Part shown: positions 32,970 through 46,093 of the stretch, in pieces
How the letters are laid out: every line of letters starts with the position of its first letter
Position numbering within the stretch: position 1 is the first letter of the stretch
Source: Euwallacea fornicatus
Lineage: Eukaryota; Arthropoda; Insecta; Coleoptera; Curculionidae
Reading direction: 5' to 3'
DNA length: 64,000 bases
NCBI RefSeq assembly: GCF_040115645.1
Contig: NC_089567.1
Coordinates: 1,054,001-1,118,000 of the forward strand
The notes under the pieces: generated by a model
Told to the model about the DNA's origin: nothing
The model's database searches: none
The model's input: the letters and a program-made list of their open reading frames with translations, nothing else
Made by a program: the position numbers and the translations under genes

Positions 32970-33170
32970 CGACACAATTTTCGCACTTGTGCAACATTAT
33001 TTTAACCCTCGTTAAACGCGATTTTTGCACTGGTCCAACATTATTTTGACCCTCAAACACGATTTTTGCACTGGTGCAACATTATTTTGACCCTCGTTAA
33101 ACACGATTTTTGCACTCGTGCAACATTATTTTGACCCTCGTTAAACACGATTTTTGCACTGGTGCAACAA
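32970..33170. repeat. 44 bp minisatellite, about 4.5 copies
   Basis: Unit begins GATTTTTGCACTGGTGCAAC and ends CCTCGTTAAACAC. One copy is short by several bases and the first copy is diverged. Each unit contains the small palindrome TTGCACxxGTGCAA. Confidence 0.9.
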
Positions 33171-36100
33171 TATTGTTATATCCGTGAAATTTTATGTTCT
33201 ACTATTATGTTGTATTGGAAAACTAGTTAAATAGATCACTGAGTTGCTGAGATTTTTTGACCCGAGGTTGACAAGCGCTGAGATGAAATAGTCTGTAAAG
33301 AATGATTAAGGAAACTTGAAAGCTCACGAACTGAAAAATTGTGTACTAATAAATGTAGTTTTTGTTTTCAGAGTATTTTTATTCAATATTCTTTTGGTGT
33401 CTTTTATGCTTTTTATGTGATTTCATTTTAGTTTCTAATTTATAGGCCCGATGATCTCTATTTAGAGAAAACCGATTTTATAACATTCGATTTGGTTTCA
33501 GTGCAAATTCCAAAAATCGGCACTAACGTCTAAAAACGTGAAATGCTTTTCGGTAGTGTTGTTAACCAAACTTTTCCTGTTATTGCCATTTTTGAGTTTT
33601 TACGGTGATTATTCGGCCTCAATAGAAAAAACAATATAAGATACGTTTTTCAAAATGCTAGGGACGCATTAATTTACTGCGAACTCCTCGGTTCACTCGT
33701 GCGGCAATGTAAAATTGTATCTTAATGCACAATTTGGATGTAAGTTAAATTGAGAAAATTAAATAATAAAGAGCTAGGTATAGGTCCTCTACTATGCAAC
33801 GCCAATGGCCTCTACTACAGAAGTTCACAAAAGGGTATTGCCACTGCATATGCGTTGAGGCAGCAATATTGACGAAAACGTAAGGAATAGAAGTTAGAGC
33901 TGTTAACAATTATTTTATGGTTATAGACTATTCGTTATACCTAAATAAACAGCATTAACATCCACTTACTTTAAGAGATTTTTTTCCGAGTATCATGGTC
34001 AGGCACAGCAAATCAAGTGTAAACCTTATAATGCACCTCACTATAACCGAATAAGTAATTAAGTTAATAAATGAGTCTAATGCATTAAGCCATTTTAATG
34101 TTCGCTATATGTATACATCAAAAGCAAAAGAGTATAAATCTGGTTTTAACACAGTCTCACTCAGCAGCTTGCAGTACATTGAATTGCTTGTTGATTCTTT
34201 TGTTCTCTTGCCATAGGATGGAAACCGAAGCATAGGCGGGGCTATACGAATTTCCTTTTTTCACTTTGTCTAAAAATAGATTTTATTGTCAAAGCTTCAA
34301 TCTCGAATATTAGAGATTCTTGTAAAAGAGAGCCAAAGTTATAAGATGATCTACATTATTATTGAAAAAGTAAATCAGGTTGCCTTACATGTGAAGCTGT
34401 TCTTTCCCCATTCGGTCTTGGTTTCGCCACTGGTGACTTGTGTTCTATAATTAACATCTTTAGTCACTTAATTAGCCCCCTAGATCTCTAAAACTGTTTT
34501 TATTGCATGTATGAGTTCAGGACGGGAAACAAAATATTAGCTTAGCTGTGGTATAGGTATCAAGGTGTCCTTTGTAGTATAAGTTTGTGCAGCAGATTTA
34601 ATTTATTTCTCGATATACAGGGTATCAAATTTACAATTACTTTCAAGATTTTATATAATAATTTTTCCATTGTCTAAGATATTTTATGTACAGAATATAC
34701 TGAATTGTAATCTATAAATTGTTATGACAATGTATCGAGTGGTACTCTTCCGGTTGTTACACTTATTTTACCCCCCCAAAATTTTCTGCTGTGCGCCACT
34801 GATAATAGATATCATGAAACTACGATTTTTCGATTCACTTAGACTTCATCACTTTAATTTTTATCGATGTCTGGCACTGTTGTTGAATTAATTGCAGAAC
34901 TGTAATTCAAATACGTCCAATTTGTTAGCCCAGATTCAATTTTTTTATTTGGATTTTCTAGTCCGAATATCGAGTAATTATGGTAGATATCGATTGTGCT
35001 CTCAGTAGCTCTGGCAAGTATGCAATTAACAAGATAGATAAAAAAAAACCTCTTTTCACTCCGCATTCGGAAACCTGAATAAAAAGAGCTGAGATCTGTG
35101 CGAAATTGGAATAAAAAGCAAAAATTTACCAGAATAAATATCTATCACTATTTTTACATACAACTTTATTATTTCGAAAATGGTTTGGAATAGGTATGGG
35201 TAACCCCTATATAGTTCAATAGAGACGCTCCCTATTTCATACTCTTTAACGTTATAGGGTGTTCCACTTAAAAAAATTAATTTCTGCAATTTTAAAACTG
35301 AATGTCAAGAGCTGAATTTTGAACACTGTGTATAATACTATTATGTGTTATACTATGTCATATAAATAGCAAAAGTGTAAACTTAACACTTAAATATTGA
35401 CATTCTGCAAAATATGGAGATGACGTCCTTAATAACTGCGGATATGTGCAATTTCAAAAATGCAGAGATACATTTTTAATTCAAGACCAAATATCTCAAA
35501 AACAATAACGAGTAGGTGTAGGACATTATACAGAAAATTGTCCCAAATATTAAGTAGAATCTAAAAATAAAATAATATACTGGGTGTCTCAATTAAACTA
35601 AGCAACATGACAGCTATTTCCGGATAAACTGGAAGTGACAGGAAGTTGAAAATATTTTAATAAATAATACATGTCGAAATTAACTCTAAATTTTCAAACT
35701 CGTATCAGATTTAGATTTTGGTAAATTTTAAATGAACGAGTTGGGTGAATTACCCAGAATATACAAGGTCAACAAATACCTTATCAAGTAATTAAAAAAG
35801 TTCTTGAGTAATATGAATTGCAGTTTGCCCATTGTCAGGAAATTAACGGGGCATAGTTCAAATATCCAATACATCAGAGAGTAGTTGATATTGCTATTTT
35901 TTAAATAATAATAATTCGTTAACTATTGTTATTTTTATGTTTAGTTACTTATTTTGAAAACTATTAAATTTAAATAAGGGTATAGTACTACCTGACATGC
36001 GTTTAAAACTTCTCAATGAACTCAAAAACCTTATAATGTACATAAGGTTCAATAGGAAAAAAATGAAAAAGTATATTTAACTAGTATATAGGTAACCCTG

Positions 36101-36669
36101 TATGATTGTTACGTGAAAAAAATGCACAACTAAGACATTTGCCGTGAGGCAACATTTTTATGAAAAATATTTCCTTGAATTTTTAACACATTTATTTAGG
36201 ACTTTTGGTCCTTTATGAGCATGCGCATACATAGTGATAAAAAAAATCCACATTTTGTTTTTTCCTATTTTTCGTCCTAATTTATATGTTTTTTAATTTG
36301 CAGGAAATTTAAAACTGTAATTGATAAGTCACGTGCCGCACAACTTTAACATTCAGTATCTTGGTGAAGAAGTATTTTCATATCTACCTTCGCATGAAAT
36401 TCTTGTCGCGTATTTTGATATAAAACACGCAGTTAATAATTATGCATTAATTTCGAAACGCCTTGCCCTTCACAGTTATAAATTCTTATGCTACCTACTT
36501 TCCCACGTGAGACTTGGGAAAAACCACTGTTAAGATATATTTAGGACTCCCCGTATAGATTAGTGTGAATATAGTTTGTACGAGGAAAACTGATTTAGAA
36601 CTGTCTAGATACTGAAAATTTTAAAAATTATGTTTAAGTAACAGTTATGGTCAATAGTAATAAAAATAC
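33171..36669. other. Intergenic, repeat debris only
   Basis: No gene recognised. Scattered ACAGGGT/GGGTGT-like ends occur near 34617, 35257, 35580 and 36100 without clear partners. Positions 36123-36222 are a diverged copy of 44640-44735 and an inverted copy of 43905-43975. Confidence 0.45.
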
Positions 36670-38320
36670 GTATACCTGTTTTGAGATATGTAGTTAGAAA
36701 ATTAACCGTACATAGGGCAAAAATTAATAAAATGGTCACAAACCAATATTTCTACGCTTTTTTTTGTTTTACAGAACACAATACATTGCAAATATACGTT
36801 ATCAAAAAAAAAACTTACAAAAATAGTTCCAATTCAGTAAAAATAATTAACAAACAACAATAAGCGAAAAATATAGGCACGAAATTAACCGTGCACGGCA
36901 TCATATTCATTTTTATTTTGGTTGGAAATGTTGATCAAAACAATTTTTTTTGCATATTTCTTCGAGTCTGATAAATTGATTCTAAAATCATTTTACATAT
37001 TAATTTTTTTCATTAATGTATGAGAAATGGCAAATAAAAGAGTGCAAACCAATATCGTGACGCGCCAATTAATAATAAAGTTTTATTGTACTGGAAAAAC
37101 TATGCGAAAAAATGGTAATTTAACAGGAAGGACACATTCGATGGTATAGTATATAATAAACAAATATCGTTATCCAAAATTGGTAGGAGACGACCCTGGA
37201 AGAGGTCGGAAAAAGATACTTTCTAAAAAGAATGAGCGATTTATTGTTTGAGAACTAAAGATTTATCCGAAGAAAGTGTCCCTAATTTAACAAAAGAAGT
37301 ATCCCGGAGAAACGGCAAAATTATGTCAACTGAAATAGTAAGAAGAGTTCTCAGAAAAAGCAGTTTTAATGGCATAATACAAAGGAAGAAACCCTTTATA
37401 TCAAACATTAATTACAAGAAAGTATGTAGAAAAGCCTGTTGAATTTTCAAATACTGTAATTGTTGCAGACAAAACTGAAGTAAACTTGGATGGAAGACAA
37501 ATCGTATGAATAGGAAACCAAATACACAACTGTAGGACAGAAATATGAAGAAAGCAGTAAAACACGGAAGCGAATCATTAATGTAATGGGGTGCTATGGA
37601 GGCGAATGGTACCGGCAACGTACACCAAATTAAGGGAAAAATAGAGAAAAACGTTTACCTTAATATTTTAAGAGTTAATTTGCGACTATCAGCAGAGAAG
37701 GTGAACATGTCAAGAATGCTTTATTTCCAACAGGATAATGATCCGAACCACGCCGCTGCCATTGCAAAGTTTTAGTTAATATATAATGTACCAAAACTAT
37801 TAAATTCTTCACCTTAATCACCAGATTTGAAACCCATTGAGAATTTGTGGTAAATTTTAAAAAATGAAGTGCAAAATTGCAGCAACTACAGCAATTTAGA
37901 AGAATTAAGGAAATTAGTTTTTAACGTACGGGAAAACACTCCTTCAGATGTGACTAAAAAGTTGGTGAAACCCACGCATGCCGAAGACCGTAATTGAGGC
38001 GAAGAGGAGTGTCACTAAGTATTGAATTCGAGACGTTAATTTTTCTCTGTAAACTTCTTCAAATAAATGATTATATGATATACACATTTATGTTTGTACG
38101 GTTAATTTTGTACCTATATTTTTCTCTTATTATTGTTTGTTATTTTTTTTAATTAAATTTAAACTATTTTTGTAAGATTTTTTTGTAACATATATTTTAT
38201 ACTTATATTTACAATGATTATATTACCTTCTGTAACACAAAAAAGCGTAGAAATATTAGCTTATGAACATTTAATAAATTTTTGTCCTGTGTAGGGTCAG
38301 TTTTGTACGTAACTGTATAT
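36670..38320 (+). mobile_element. Tc1-like (DD34E) element with about 200 bp inverted repeats
   Basis: Both ends share, in opposite orientation, TATTTCTACGCTTTTTT, CTTACAAAAATAGTT, AATAATAAGxGAAAAATATAG and AAATTAACCGTAC. The right end closes near ACGTAACTGTATAT. The transposase relic between them is on the + strand. It lies 430 bp upstream of ALKBH6. Confidence 0.87.
37028..37998 (+). pseudogene. Tc1 transposase relic (DD34E)
   Basis: Starts with a helix-turn-helix region (ANKRVQTNIVTRQLIIKFYC, then GDDPGRGRKKILSKKNE). It continues through VSRRNGKIMSTEIVRRVLRK to the catalytic part with FQQDNDPNHAA (second Asp) and SPDLKPIENLW (Glu). The spacing between that Asp and Glu is 34 residues, as in Tc1. 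Stops are numerous (for example within NLW, at the end of AKF, and after SSP), so it is inactive. Confidence 0.9.
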
Positions 38321-38754
38321 ATGACATGTTCATGTGTTATTCTTTGTGTGCAACTTGTAATGCGTTCATGAGTATTTTTTGTATGCGGTATGAACGCATT
38401 TGTTCATAACATATGTAGAAGAAAAGCGGCCAAGATTTAAAATCGATGTCGCCACATCTCCAATTTCGCAGCTTTACGGCAAATGCGGACGAAATGGCAC
38501 ATGACATGAAATGTCCTTGTTAACATCAAAATTCACTGAGAAACATCAGAAAATATCGACGTAAGTAACACAATAAATAATGTTTTATTTTAAACATTTG
38601 GGTAAGGGTTTTGGTAAGAAACATAAACCTTGAAGTGTCTTACTATCTTTAACTAATCGCAGTTAATTCTTCCCTTTTTCACTCAATTATTTATAGCAAA
38701 CATTTAATCACTCAATCTATTGCAGTATTTTGTTAACCGAGAAAATGTGAAACC

Positions 38755-39396
38755 ATGGACCTCTCAAATTTTAGAGTGTCCCACATACCCCAAACAATTT
38801 ATTATATTCCAAATTTCATAACCCAAGAAGAAGAGGAGCACATTATAAAAAATGTGTACTCGGTTCCTAAACCAAAGTGGACATGTCTCTCCAATCGCAG
38901 GCTGCAGGACTATGGGGGAATTCCACATGAGAAGGGAATGATCCCTGAAAAAATGCCCCTATGGTTGGAACAGTATACCAACAAAATAGGGCATCTCAAC
39001 ATTTTTGACGGTAGAAAACCTAATCATGTGCTTGTGAATGAGTATCTTCCCGGTCAGGGAATTATGCCCCATACTGATGGGCCCCTGTTTTTTCCTGCTG
39101 TGACTACCATTAGCTGTGGTTCCCACACCATATTAGAGTTTTCAGAAAACAATGAAAAACGGGATAAAATATGTGATATATTACTGGAGAGATGCAGCCT
39201 TGTTATTGTTACTGATGATATGTACACAAAATATCTACATTCCATTAAAGAAACTGATTCTGATAATGTTGCTGGCTGTGCCAATTTAGATAATTGTACT
39301 GTGAAATATCCCTTAAATGAGCAGTTGAAGAGGGAAACCAGAGTGTCCTTAACTATTCGACATGTACCAAAGGTCCTTAAAATAAAGCTCTTTTAA
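38755..39396 (+). CDS. Alkylated DNA repair protein AlkB homolog 6 (ALKBH6)
   Basis: A single uninterrupted exon of 213 residues, against about 238 in human ALKBH6. It follows the family from IYYIPNFITQEEEEHI through PKPKWTCLSNRRLQDYGG, NHVLVNEYLPGQGIMPHTDG and TISCGSHTILEF to RVSLTIRHVPKVLK. The Fe(II)-binding His and Asp are in MPHTDG, the second His is in YLHSI, and the 2-oxoglutarate-binding Arg is in the RVSLTIR strand. The family consists of Fe(II)/2-oxoglutarate-dependent dioxygenases; the exact substrate of ALKBH6 is poorly defined. The acidic/proline insert before the second His in mammals is shortened here. The start is the first ATG in frame. The 5' UTR presumably lies within 38400-38754. 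Identification is firm. Confidence 0.97.
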   Translation: MDLSNFRVSHIPQTIYYIPNFITQEEEEHIIKNVYSVPKPKWTCLSNRRLQDYGGIPHEKGMIPEKMPLWLEQYTNKIGHLNIFDGRKPNHVLVNEYLPGQGIMPHTDGPLFFPAVTTISCGSHTILEFSENNEKRDKICDILLERCSLVIVTDDMYTKYLHSIKETDSDNVAGCANLDNCTVKYPLNEQLKRETRVSLTIRHVPKVLKIKLF

Positions 39397-39519
39397 TTTT
39401 TTTAGTATTCCTTTTTTTTGTTTCCCATCAAAGGTCCTCCTTTTGGATCTGAATATCAAGGATACATTTTAGGACTTGGACGATTGGGGTGCCACAGATG
39501 GACTATAACATTCAATTTA

Positions 39520-39525
39520 AATAAA
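39520..39525 (+). terminator. Poly(A) signal of ALKBH6
   Basis: AATAAA 124 bp after the TAA of ALKBH6. Confidence 0.7.
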
Positions 39526-42209
39526 AATTTCTCTTTCTAAAGCAAGTTTAAAGTTCTTTTTAAGAAATATCAGTAAGCTCTACAAGGATTTAAAATTATG
39601 TGTCCAGTCACTTTTTCTAGTTAGTTGTTGTGAACTATTTAAAATTTGGTTCTGTCGATTTCTAATTAATGTCATAATAAAAAAACACCCTGAGGATAGT
39701 CGAGAAAATTCAAAATGTACACATTAAAGGATATGCCGTTGTCATACCCTAGAAGACAAAAAGCGTTGATGGAGAAGTGCCATTTATTTTTAATCATTTC
39801 TTAAAATAAAAACGATTTGAACACAAATTGGTGTTGTTCGACCATTTGTGGATGCAAATTTTAATCCGCAGATTTTTCATTTAGGTAAACCCACAAAAGT
39901 CGCAATTATTATACTTTTATATGACATTTTTAAAGTGTCTTGAAAATTCCTTTACTTGTTCCTGTATCGATTTAACAAACGTACTCTATATGGCTATGAC
40001 TAAAGATAAACTAGCCGGGAGTCAAATTGTTAATGTGTTGTTAATATAAAGCCAATTTCCGTATAAACGTGAACGCAATGTGAACTGTAACTAGTTATCC
40101 AGAGCTAAAACTTTTATTGGAAAAATCTCAATTTCTCGCGATATCTAACACCGTTAGTGGGAACTGGTGCTGGTAGCTCGGTTCATAATGGAGAATTCCA
40201 TAATAGTTCTATTTTTTAGCATTAAAGTATAATCTACTGCCGGTAGATGACGGCTGTAGACTTAACGAAATCAAATTTAAATGAATAGCATTAGGTATCG
40301 AGACGGAATGTTTCCTAAACTTACGGCGCAGCTTGAGCCGATATTTCTTGGGTCAAAGTAAGGAAAAAAGTCATATAAACATATGATCGGAGTCGCTTTA
40401 TTTCCGAAATGCAGAGTGTTCAAATAAAAAGTTTTTTAGTGGTTTTTTTTAATCGGTTTGGTTAATTCAATTCAAATTTTCGACATTTAATAACAAAATT
40501 ATCGTGTGTCTTTTAGACATATCACAGTTCTTTTAGAAATTTCATAAGCATGCGTTCGGGGCATATATTATATATTGGAATTTTACACAAAAAGGCTAAC
40601 GCCCGGTAGATTTTTATAGTTTACATAATTATTTTGAATAACTCAGCTAGGACTACATCTTGTCGATATCCATCTCATTTAGGGACTTCCACAAAAATCG
40701 ACGAAAGTGACTAAATAAAATATTTAGAGGCGATAAACACAACTCTGTTTACTTGCCAAATATCATGATTTAGGTGTTGGAACGTGATGCCTCGTTTTAA
40801 AGGAAATTTAATCGTCTTATAGTGCATTTGCTAGTCTACAGGGTTTACCTAGAGAGTTGAAATCGTTCACAAGGCAGCTGTCATCTTAGACGCGACGTAG
40901 TTCTCCAGTAGCGGCAAATAGTTTTCAGTGATTTGAACTACATTGATTGCACTTGCCGCTACTGAAAAGCTACGTCGCGTCGCTGTATGGTCATTGTCGT
41001 CTATTGTTGGGGTGACAGCTACTTAAGGAATCTTTGGTACGATAACTCAGTACTTAGTACAACTAAAATAGCTGCTTTAAACTAGTTAATAGGTCATTTG
41101 CATCTTACCGATGAACAAAAAATGAATGAAGGACAACAATCGTGTTTTTTAGTGCCGATAAATACAATATTTTTACAAATCTGATACCACGACCTAAACT
41201 TGCCTATCTCTAACGGTTTCTTTATGATACTCTTTTGACGCGCGCCTTGCGCTGTTTCAAATGCGAAAATATGAAATCTTCATTAATGTAAGAAAAAAAT
41301 TGTAACTCACAGCAATGTACACTAATTAAACTCATAATACAGCTGGAGGATTCGCTGCCCTCCGAGCAATTGTGTAACACAAGGAACTAGACCGCTATAA
41401 CTTTATAATTTGACGATGTCCACTATTCCGCTTTTGGTCCTGAGGGCTTGCTTGAAGAGACTCTAAGATACGTCGGACACAGAGTTATCACCCCCCGAAC
41501 AAAATTTCTAACTAATTTAATAATAAATCAATTGTAAATAATGTACCAACGGACTTCTAGCTAAATTCAAAGCAAATATTTTTGAGGTTATAATGAAACA
41601 AATAAAAGAAATACGCGGGAAATACGAGCTCGAAAAAGATCATGTCGTCTTTCTTTGAGTCGTACTCTCCAGAATGCGAGACAAGGATAGCTATATGGAG
41701 TATCAGGTGTTCTATACATATATTGATGCCTACCCCGCTTCTATTAGTATGTTTTCCTACTCTGTCTTACCTTCAGCGATTAACTGACCTACATTGCTTC
41801 AGGGCTATCTGTTCTTTAAGTAACATATCCCCTTTAATTGTCGATAAAATACCTGACACGTGAATGCCTGGAATGTATATCGGTTCTGATGTACTGGATA
41901 TAACCGGTTTTTACCTGGCGCTCTCAGTGGAATTTCCGGCAAAGTGGATTTAACTGGTTCTTGGTATCGCGAACCTCTGTCGTTCGTTTTATTTTTAAAA
42001 GGATTTGATCGGCTCTAAGTATTTTGAAGAAAGTTTTAGGATAGTTTGAATTAATATCCAATTCGTTAACAAATTTACAACAATATATAAATAATATACA
42101 AATTTAATTAATATATTTGAATTATTTTTTCGAAGAACTGAAATAAATATACCATGTGGTAACTTTAATTGGAGCAAATTCGGTATTTACCCGAGATTTC
42201 ATATTTAGC
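39526..42209. other. Intergenic sequence with one MITE-like hairpin
   Basis: No gene recognised. The only structure that stands out is the inverted repeat at 40889-40981. Confidence 0.5.
40889..40981. repeat. GC-rich hairpin, 29 bp arms
   Basis: GACGCGACGTAG and CAGTAGCGGCAA on the left (40889-40917) pair with the reverse complement at 40953-40981, with about four mismatches between the blocks. A weaker outer pairing (AGCTGTCA near 40876 and TGACAGCT near 41012) suggests a small MITE of about 150 bp. Confidence 0.75.
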
Positions 42210-43985
42210 AAAATTGCTTAAACACGTCAATTTTTATTTTACACTATACACTTTTTGGTAGTATTCTGTTGCTACAAATGTCAACCCCTTAGGTAGGGTG
42301 AGAGCTACCCTTGAAAGTTTAAATGGGAGGGAGTTCTAGTCTAGTATCATTTTAAAGATCGTTTCAATCTGCCTTTATATGCCATATTACTTTTCATCAT
42401 AGAGCAAAATAATATTAAATATGAACGAAATTTTAAACAATCAAATTATTATTTCCTCTAACTTAGCAACTGTTAGAAATGTTTACCGCTGTCTTCTTGG
42501 TACAGCCCTAAACGGTGAAAAAACTCATCTCTTACATTTTTAAAAATATTTAGAGTGATTTGCCTAATTTCTTGTTTTATATGTTATTTGAGTTCGTCGA
42601 TGTCATGTGGTTTCATATTGTAAACCTTCGATTTCAGGTATCTCCATGAAACAAAATCTAAAGGAGTGAGATCGGGAGATCTCGGGGGTCATTGTATTGA
42701 GCCTCTTCTTTCTATCGATCGATTTGGAAAAGTCGAATAGATATATATAATCGAACATTCCGAGCAAAATGTGGTGGTGTTCTATTTTGTTGTAACCAAA
42801 TCCGTTCGTCCGACATGGCTGGATTTACTTCACTAGGAAACAAATTAAATAATGTAGGAAATTGTTTGTCTTCAAGAAATTCTAAATATCGTCAGCTATT
42901 TTAATTTTCATTGAAAAATATCGATCCTAATGTTCGATTTCTTGTGATACTCGACCAAACGTTTGTTTTTGTAGGATCTTGTATATGACCTTCTCTTATC
43001 CAATGAGGATTGTCTGCAGACCAATCTCCACAATTTTGTTTATTGATATGTCCATTTAATGTAAAATTTGCCTCATTAGTAAACAAAATCCATTTCAGAG
43101 ATATTTCTAATTGCTGAATAGCATTCATAATCCTATCGGAAAATTCAATTCGTCGGTTTTCATCATCCTTAAGCAATTCTTGACGTATTTGCATTTTATA
43201 AGGCCAAATATTTGCATTTTTCAATATTTTCAGAACGGATGTATTACTGATTGAATTTTCGAGAGCTATCTGCCGGGCTGATGTAACCGGGTTTTTTTTC
43301 TAATTCCAAAAGCATGTTAATTTTTGTAACGTTTCCAATTTTTTCCGGTTTGTTCCTTGGAGCATTTCTCACATGACTGTGATCCCAATTTTTTTTTAAA
43401 TTGTCCCTTGATTAATGGGTGGCAAATCAGGATACTTTTGTCAAAGTAAATGAACAATCTCATTTTGTTTTCCGACTCTGTCGCCGTATCCAATCATTAT
43501 TAAAATTTCGCTTTTATGAAATTAAATTAAGTAAGGCATTATTTGAAATTTTATAATTTACGTGAAGTACTTTTCGGTATTGAACGAAGTGAACTAAATT
43601 TTGTATTGAAGGAATATTCAAATTATTGTGGTATTTCAGAACCGAATTTATTCCAATTAAAGTTACTACACTGTATATGTGACAAACATGCAAAAATAAT
43701 TATTTAATCAATAATATCCTTAGTTAACCTAAGAGTTTTACTTAAATCTTGAAAAGGACAAAAAATTAATTAAAATAAATTACCGAAATATCGACCGTTT
43801 ATATAATTTTTCTCACCATTTCACAAGTTTTAAAAGAAAACTTTGTCACATCTTGAACAGAATTTGTTTATTTTTTCTAATTCTATTGAAACCTTCTTCA
43901 ATATACATAGAGCACCAAAAACACCGTATAAAGTCGTTAAAAATTAAAGGAAATATTTTTTATGAAAATGCTGAAACACGTCAAA
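42210..43985 (-). mobile_element. Decayed Tc1/mariner-like element
   Basis: The ends are poorly preserved. GCTTAAACACGTCAA near 42220 pairs with the complement of GCTGAAACACGTCAA near 43970. A minus-strand transposase relic lies between them. The terminal block at 43905-43975 recurs elsewhere in the window. Confidence 0.6.
42490..43500 (-). pseudogene. Decayed transposase of the DD41D-like group
   Basis: Minus-strand pieces in order: an N-terminal MIGYGDRVGKQNEIVHLL segment; NANIWPYKMQIRQELLKDDE; a catalytic WILFTNEANFTLNGHIN, where the usual first Asp of the TDE motif is Asn; WSADNPHWIRE; then QNRTPPHFARNVR, where the second Asp is also Asn. PRSPDLTPLDF follows after a frameshift, then the C-terminal YLKSKVYNMKPHDIDELK. 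Loss of both acidic residues plus frameshifts shows it is dead. Confidence 0.82.
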
Positions 43986-44026
43986 TATTATTTTAATTAT
44001 GCATTTTTTGACATAACAGACATGTA

Positions 44027-44616
44027 TACAGGGTTTCACACGTAGTAGGTGATCGTACTTTTTATTTTTTCCTTATGGAACCCTATGCATATTATGACAT
44101 TTACGAGGCCTTTGAGAAATTCTTAATATATTTCATAAAACGTATCTATGACTGAATTCAGCAGTTTTCGAAAAAATATACGAAGAATAAAAATCACGAT
44201 AGAACTATTAATAGTTAAAAATAACAGTACATACTATTACAATATAATGTATTAAATGTTCAAACTGTGTCTCATTGACTTTCTGACAGTGGACAAACCG
44301 CAATTCTTTCTCAAGAATTTTTTTTTATAATTTGAGAAGGTGTTTGTTGAGCTTTTAGAGCAATACTAATTTTTAACCCTTCTATATTGTTGGACTTATT
44401 TAAATGCACCCTACGTTTAAATGCACCCTATGTTTCAGAAAACCCTATAAAAATGTCATATGGGCGAGGTCAAGCTATCTACCAGGTCATTCTAACTCCC
44501 CCTTCGCCCATTCCATTGATTATATTATTATTATACAGATATGTTACATGAAGTATGTTTAGAATTTCATAAATTCAGAAAAAAGTATGTTTATCTACTA
44601 CATTGCTAACCCTGTA
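44027..44616. mobile_element. Foldback element with TACAGGG ends
   Basis: The left end TACAGGGTTTCACACGTAGT pairs with the complement of the right end (TACAGGGTTAGCAATGTAGT). Further weak pairing runs inward (GAATTTATGAAATTC-type and CATATGACATTT-type blocks). No coding content. Confidence 0.6.
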
Positions 44617-46093
44617 TACATTTCTGGTACGTCAGAAAAAGCACAAATAAAACAATATTTGAAGTGAGGCAGAATGTTAATGAAAAATATTTTCTTCAAT
44701 TTTTAACGAATTTACGCGAGACTTTTGGTCCTTTACGTATAATCATATAATGAATAAATTTGCTTATTAATTAACTGCCCAATCAATTATTTATCACAAT
44801 CATTTATTTAAACAAATAAACAATTTTGTAGTTACCTAATTATAAAAATTCCTTAACAGGTATTATGTAACAAATCTGTTACTCTTTCAGGTAATCACTG
44901 GAATTCGGCAAAACGAGCGAAACAAAGTTCCGTAATGTGACATCTTCAAATATACCGAGATCAATACGACCTAAATCAATGAGGGCTATTAATCGAAGGA
45001 ATGTTAACTTGACCACGTTTGGCGATGAGAAATTGAAAAGATAATCTTTATGTCTCCGACGCCTGTGTTCCTATTTAAAATATGTCGGAGTGGTGCTGCT
45101 GAAGGAGCAACACAAAGTACAGAAATTACCATCAAAAAGAATGATCACAGCGAAGTAGAACCTCCGGAGATTTCATATAATGTAATCTTTGCTTCAACTG
45201 CGCACTCCTCTCTGAGAAGGTGGTTTCTATTACCCAAGGCCGCACAACTTGATCAAATTGTCCTCGGCTTATAAATAAGCATTAATCCATGGGACAACCA
45301 AAGGCTGTAGCAATTTTGGTCCTAAATTTACAATTTAAATGCAAAGGGATTGAGATTTTAACCGAACACAAGCTTGTGGCCTGTTGCTATTCGGATCATA
45401 AATTTCGTTTCTGGTGGGATGAACCGGTGTTTGCACATGGAGAACAAGGTCCAGTAATCGCAACAGGTGCGAAATTGCATTATAATTATACAGTGTGGCT
45501 CAAAATAGGCTTACATATATCTATATCTTGCGAACTATAATCGCTAGGAACATGGATAAGCAGGAAATATTGAATGGGACATGATGGCCAAATCGAAGCC
45601 CTTTTGAAAACGATTTAAGTTTAAATTTAATTTTGTTTTATTCAAAAAGGAAAAAGACGAGTTTTTATGAGTTATTTACCTCGGCAACTCCGTGTATCCC
45701 AGAACTAATTTTTATGGATATTGGAACGCGGAACAACAGTTTACGTTTTTGCCGATATTAATGAAGTTGAATACACTTTGAAATTTGAAGATAGACCACA
45801 TCTCACGTCATTTATCTTGTTCCTATTTCTGACCTATTTAGATGGATTGACTGTAGAACAGCTAAAAACCTTGTTAAAGTGAAAAGCTTCGATAAAGCTT
45901 CTTCAGCGAAAGCTAACACTTAAATGTGTTCCGAATTGTAAATTAGACTCCAGTTACATTTGGCTTGAGTGCATAATGACTATTATCTTCAACTTTTGAG
46001 ATCAAGACCAAGGATGTTTAATGATGTGTGTTTGCATATTTTATGCTTTGACACTGATTTTAAATAATAATCAATTGATGTATATCGCGTATC

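Noticed and set aside
36321..36533. 70-codon ORF with a faint F-box-like pattern (LGEEVFSYLPSHEILVAYF)
   Set aside because: The resemblance is too weak, and it lies in repeat debris next to a Tc1 element. No splice partners.
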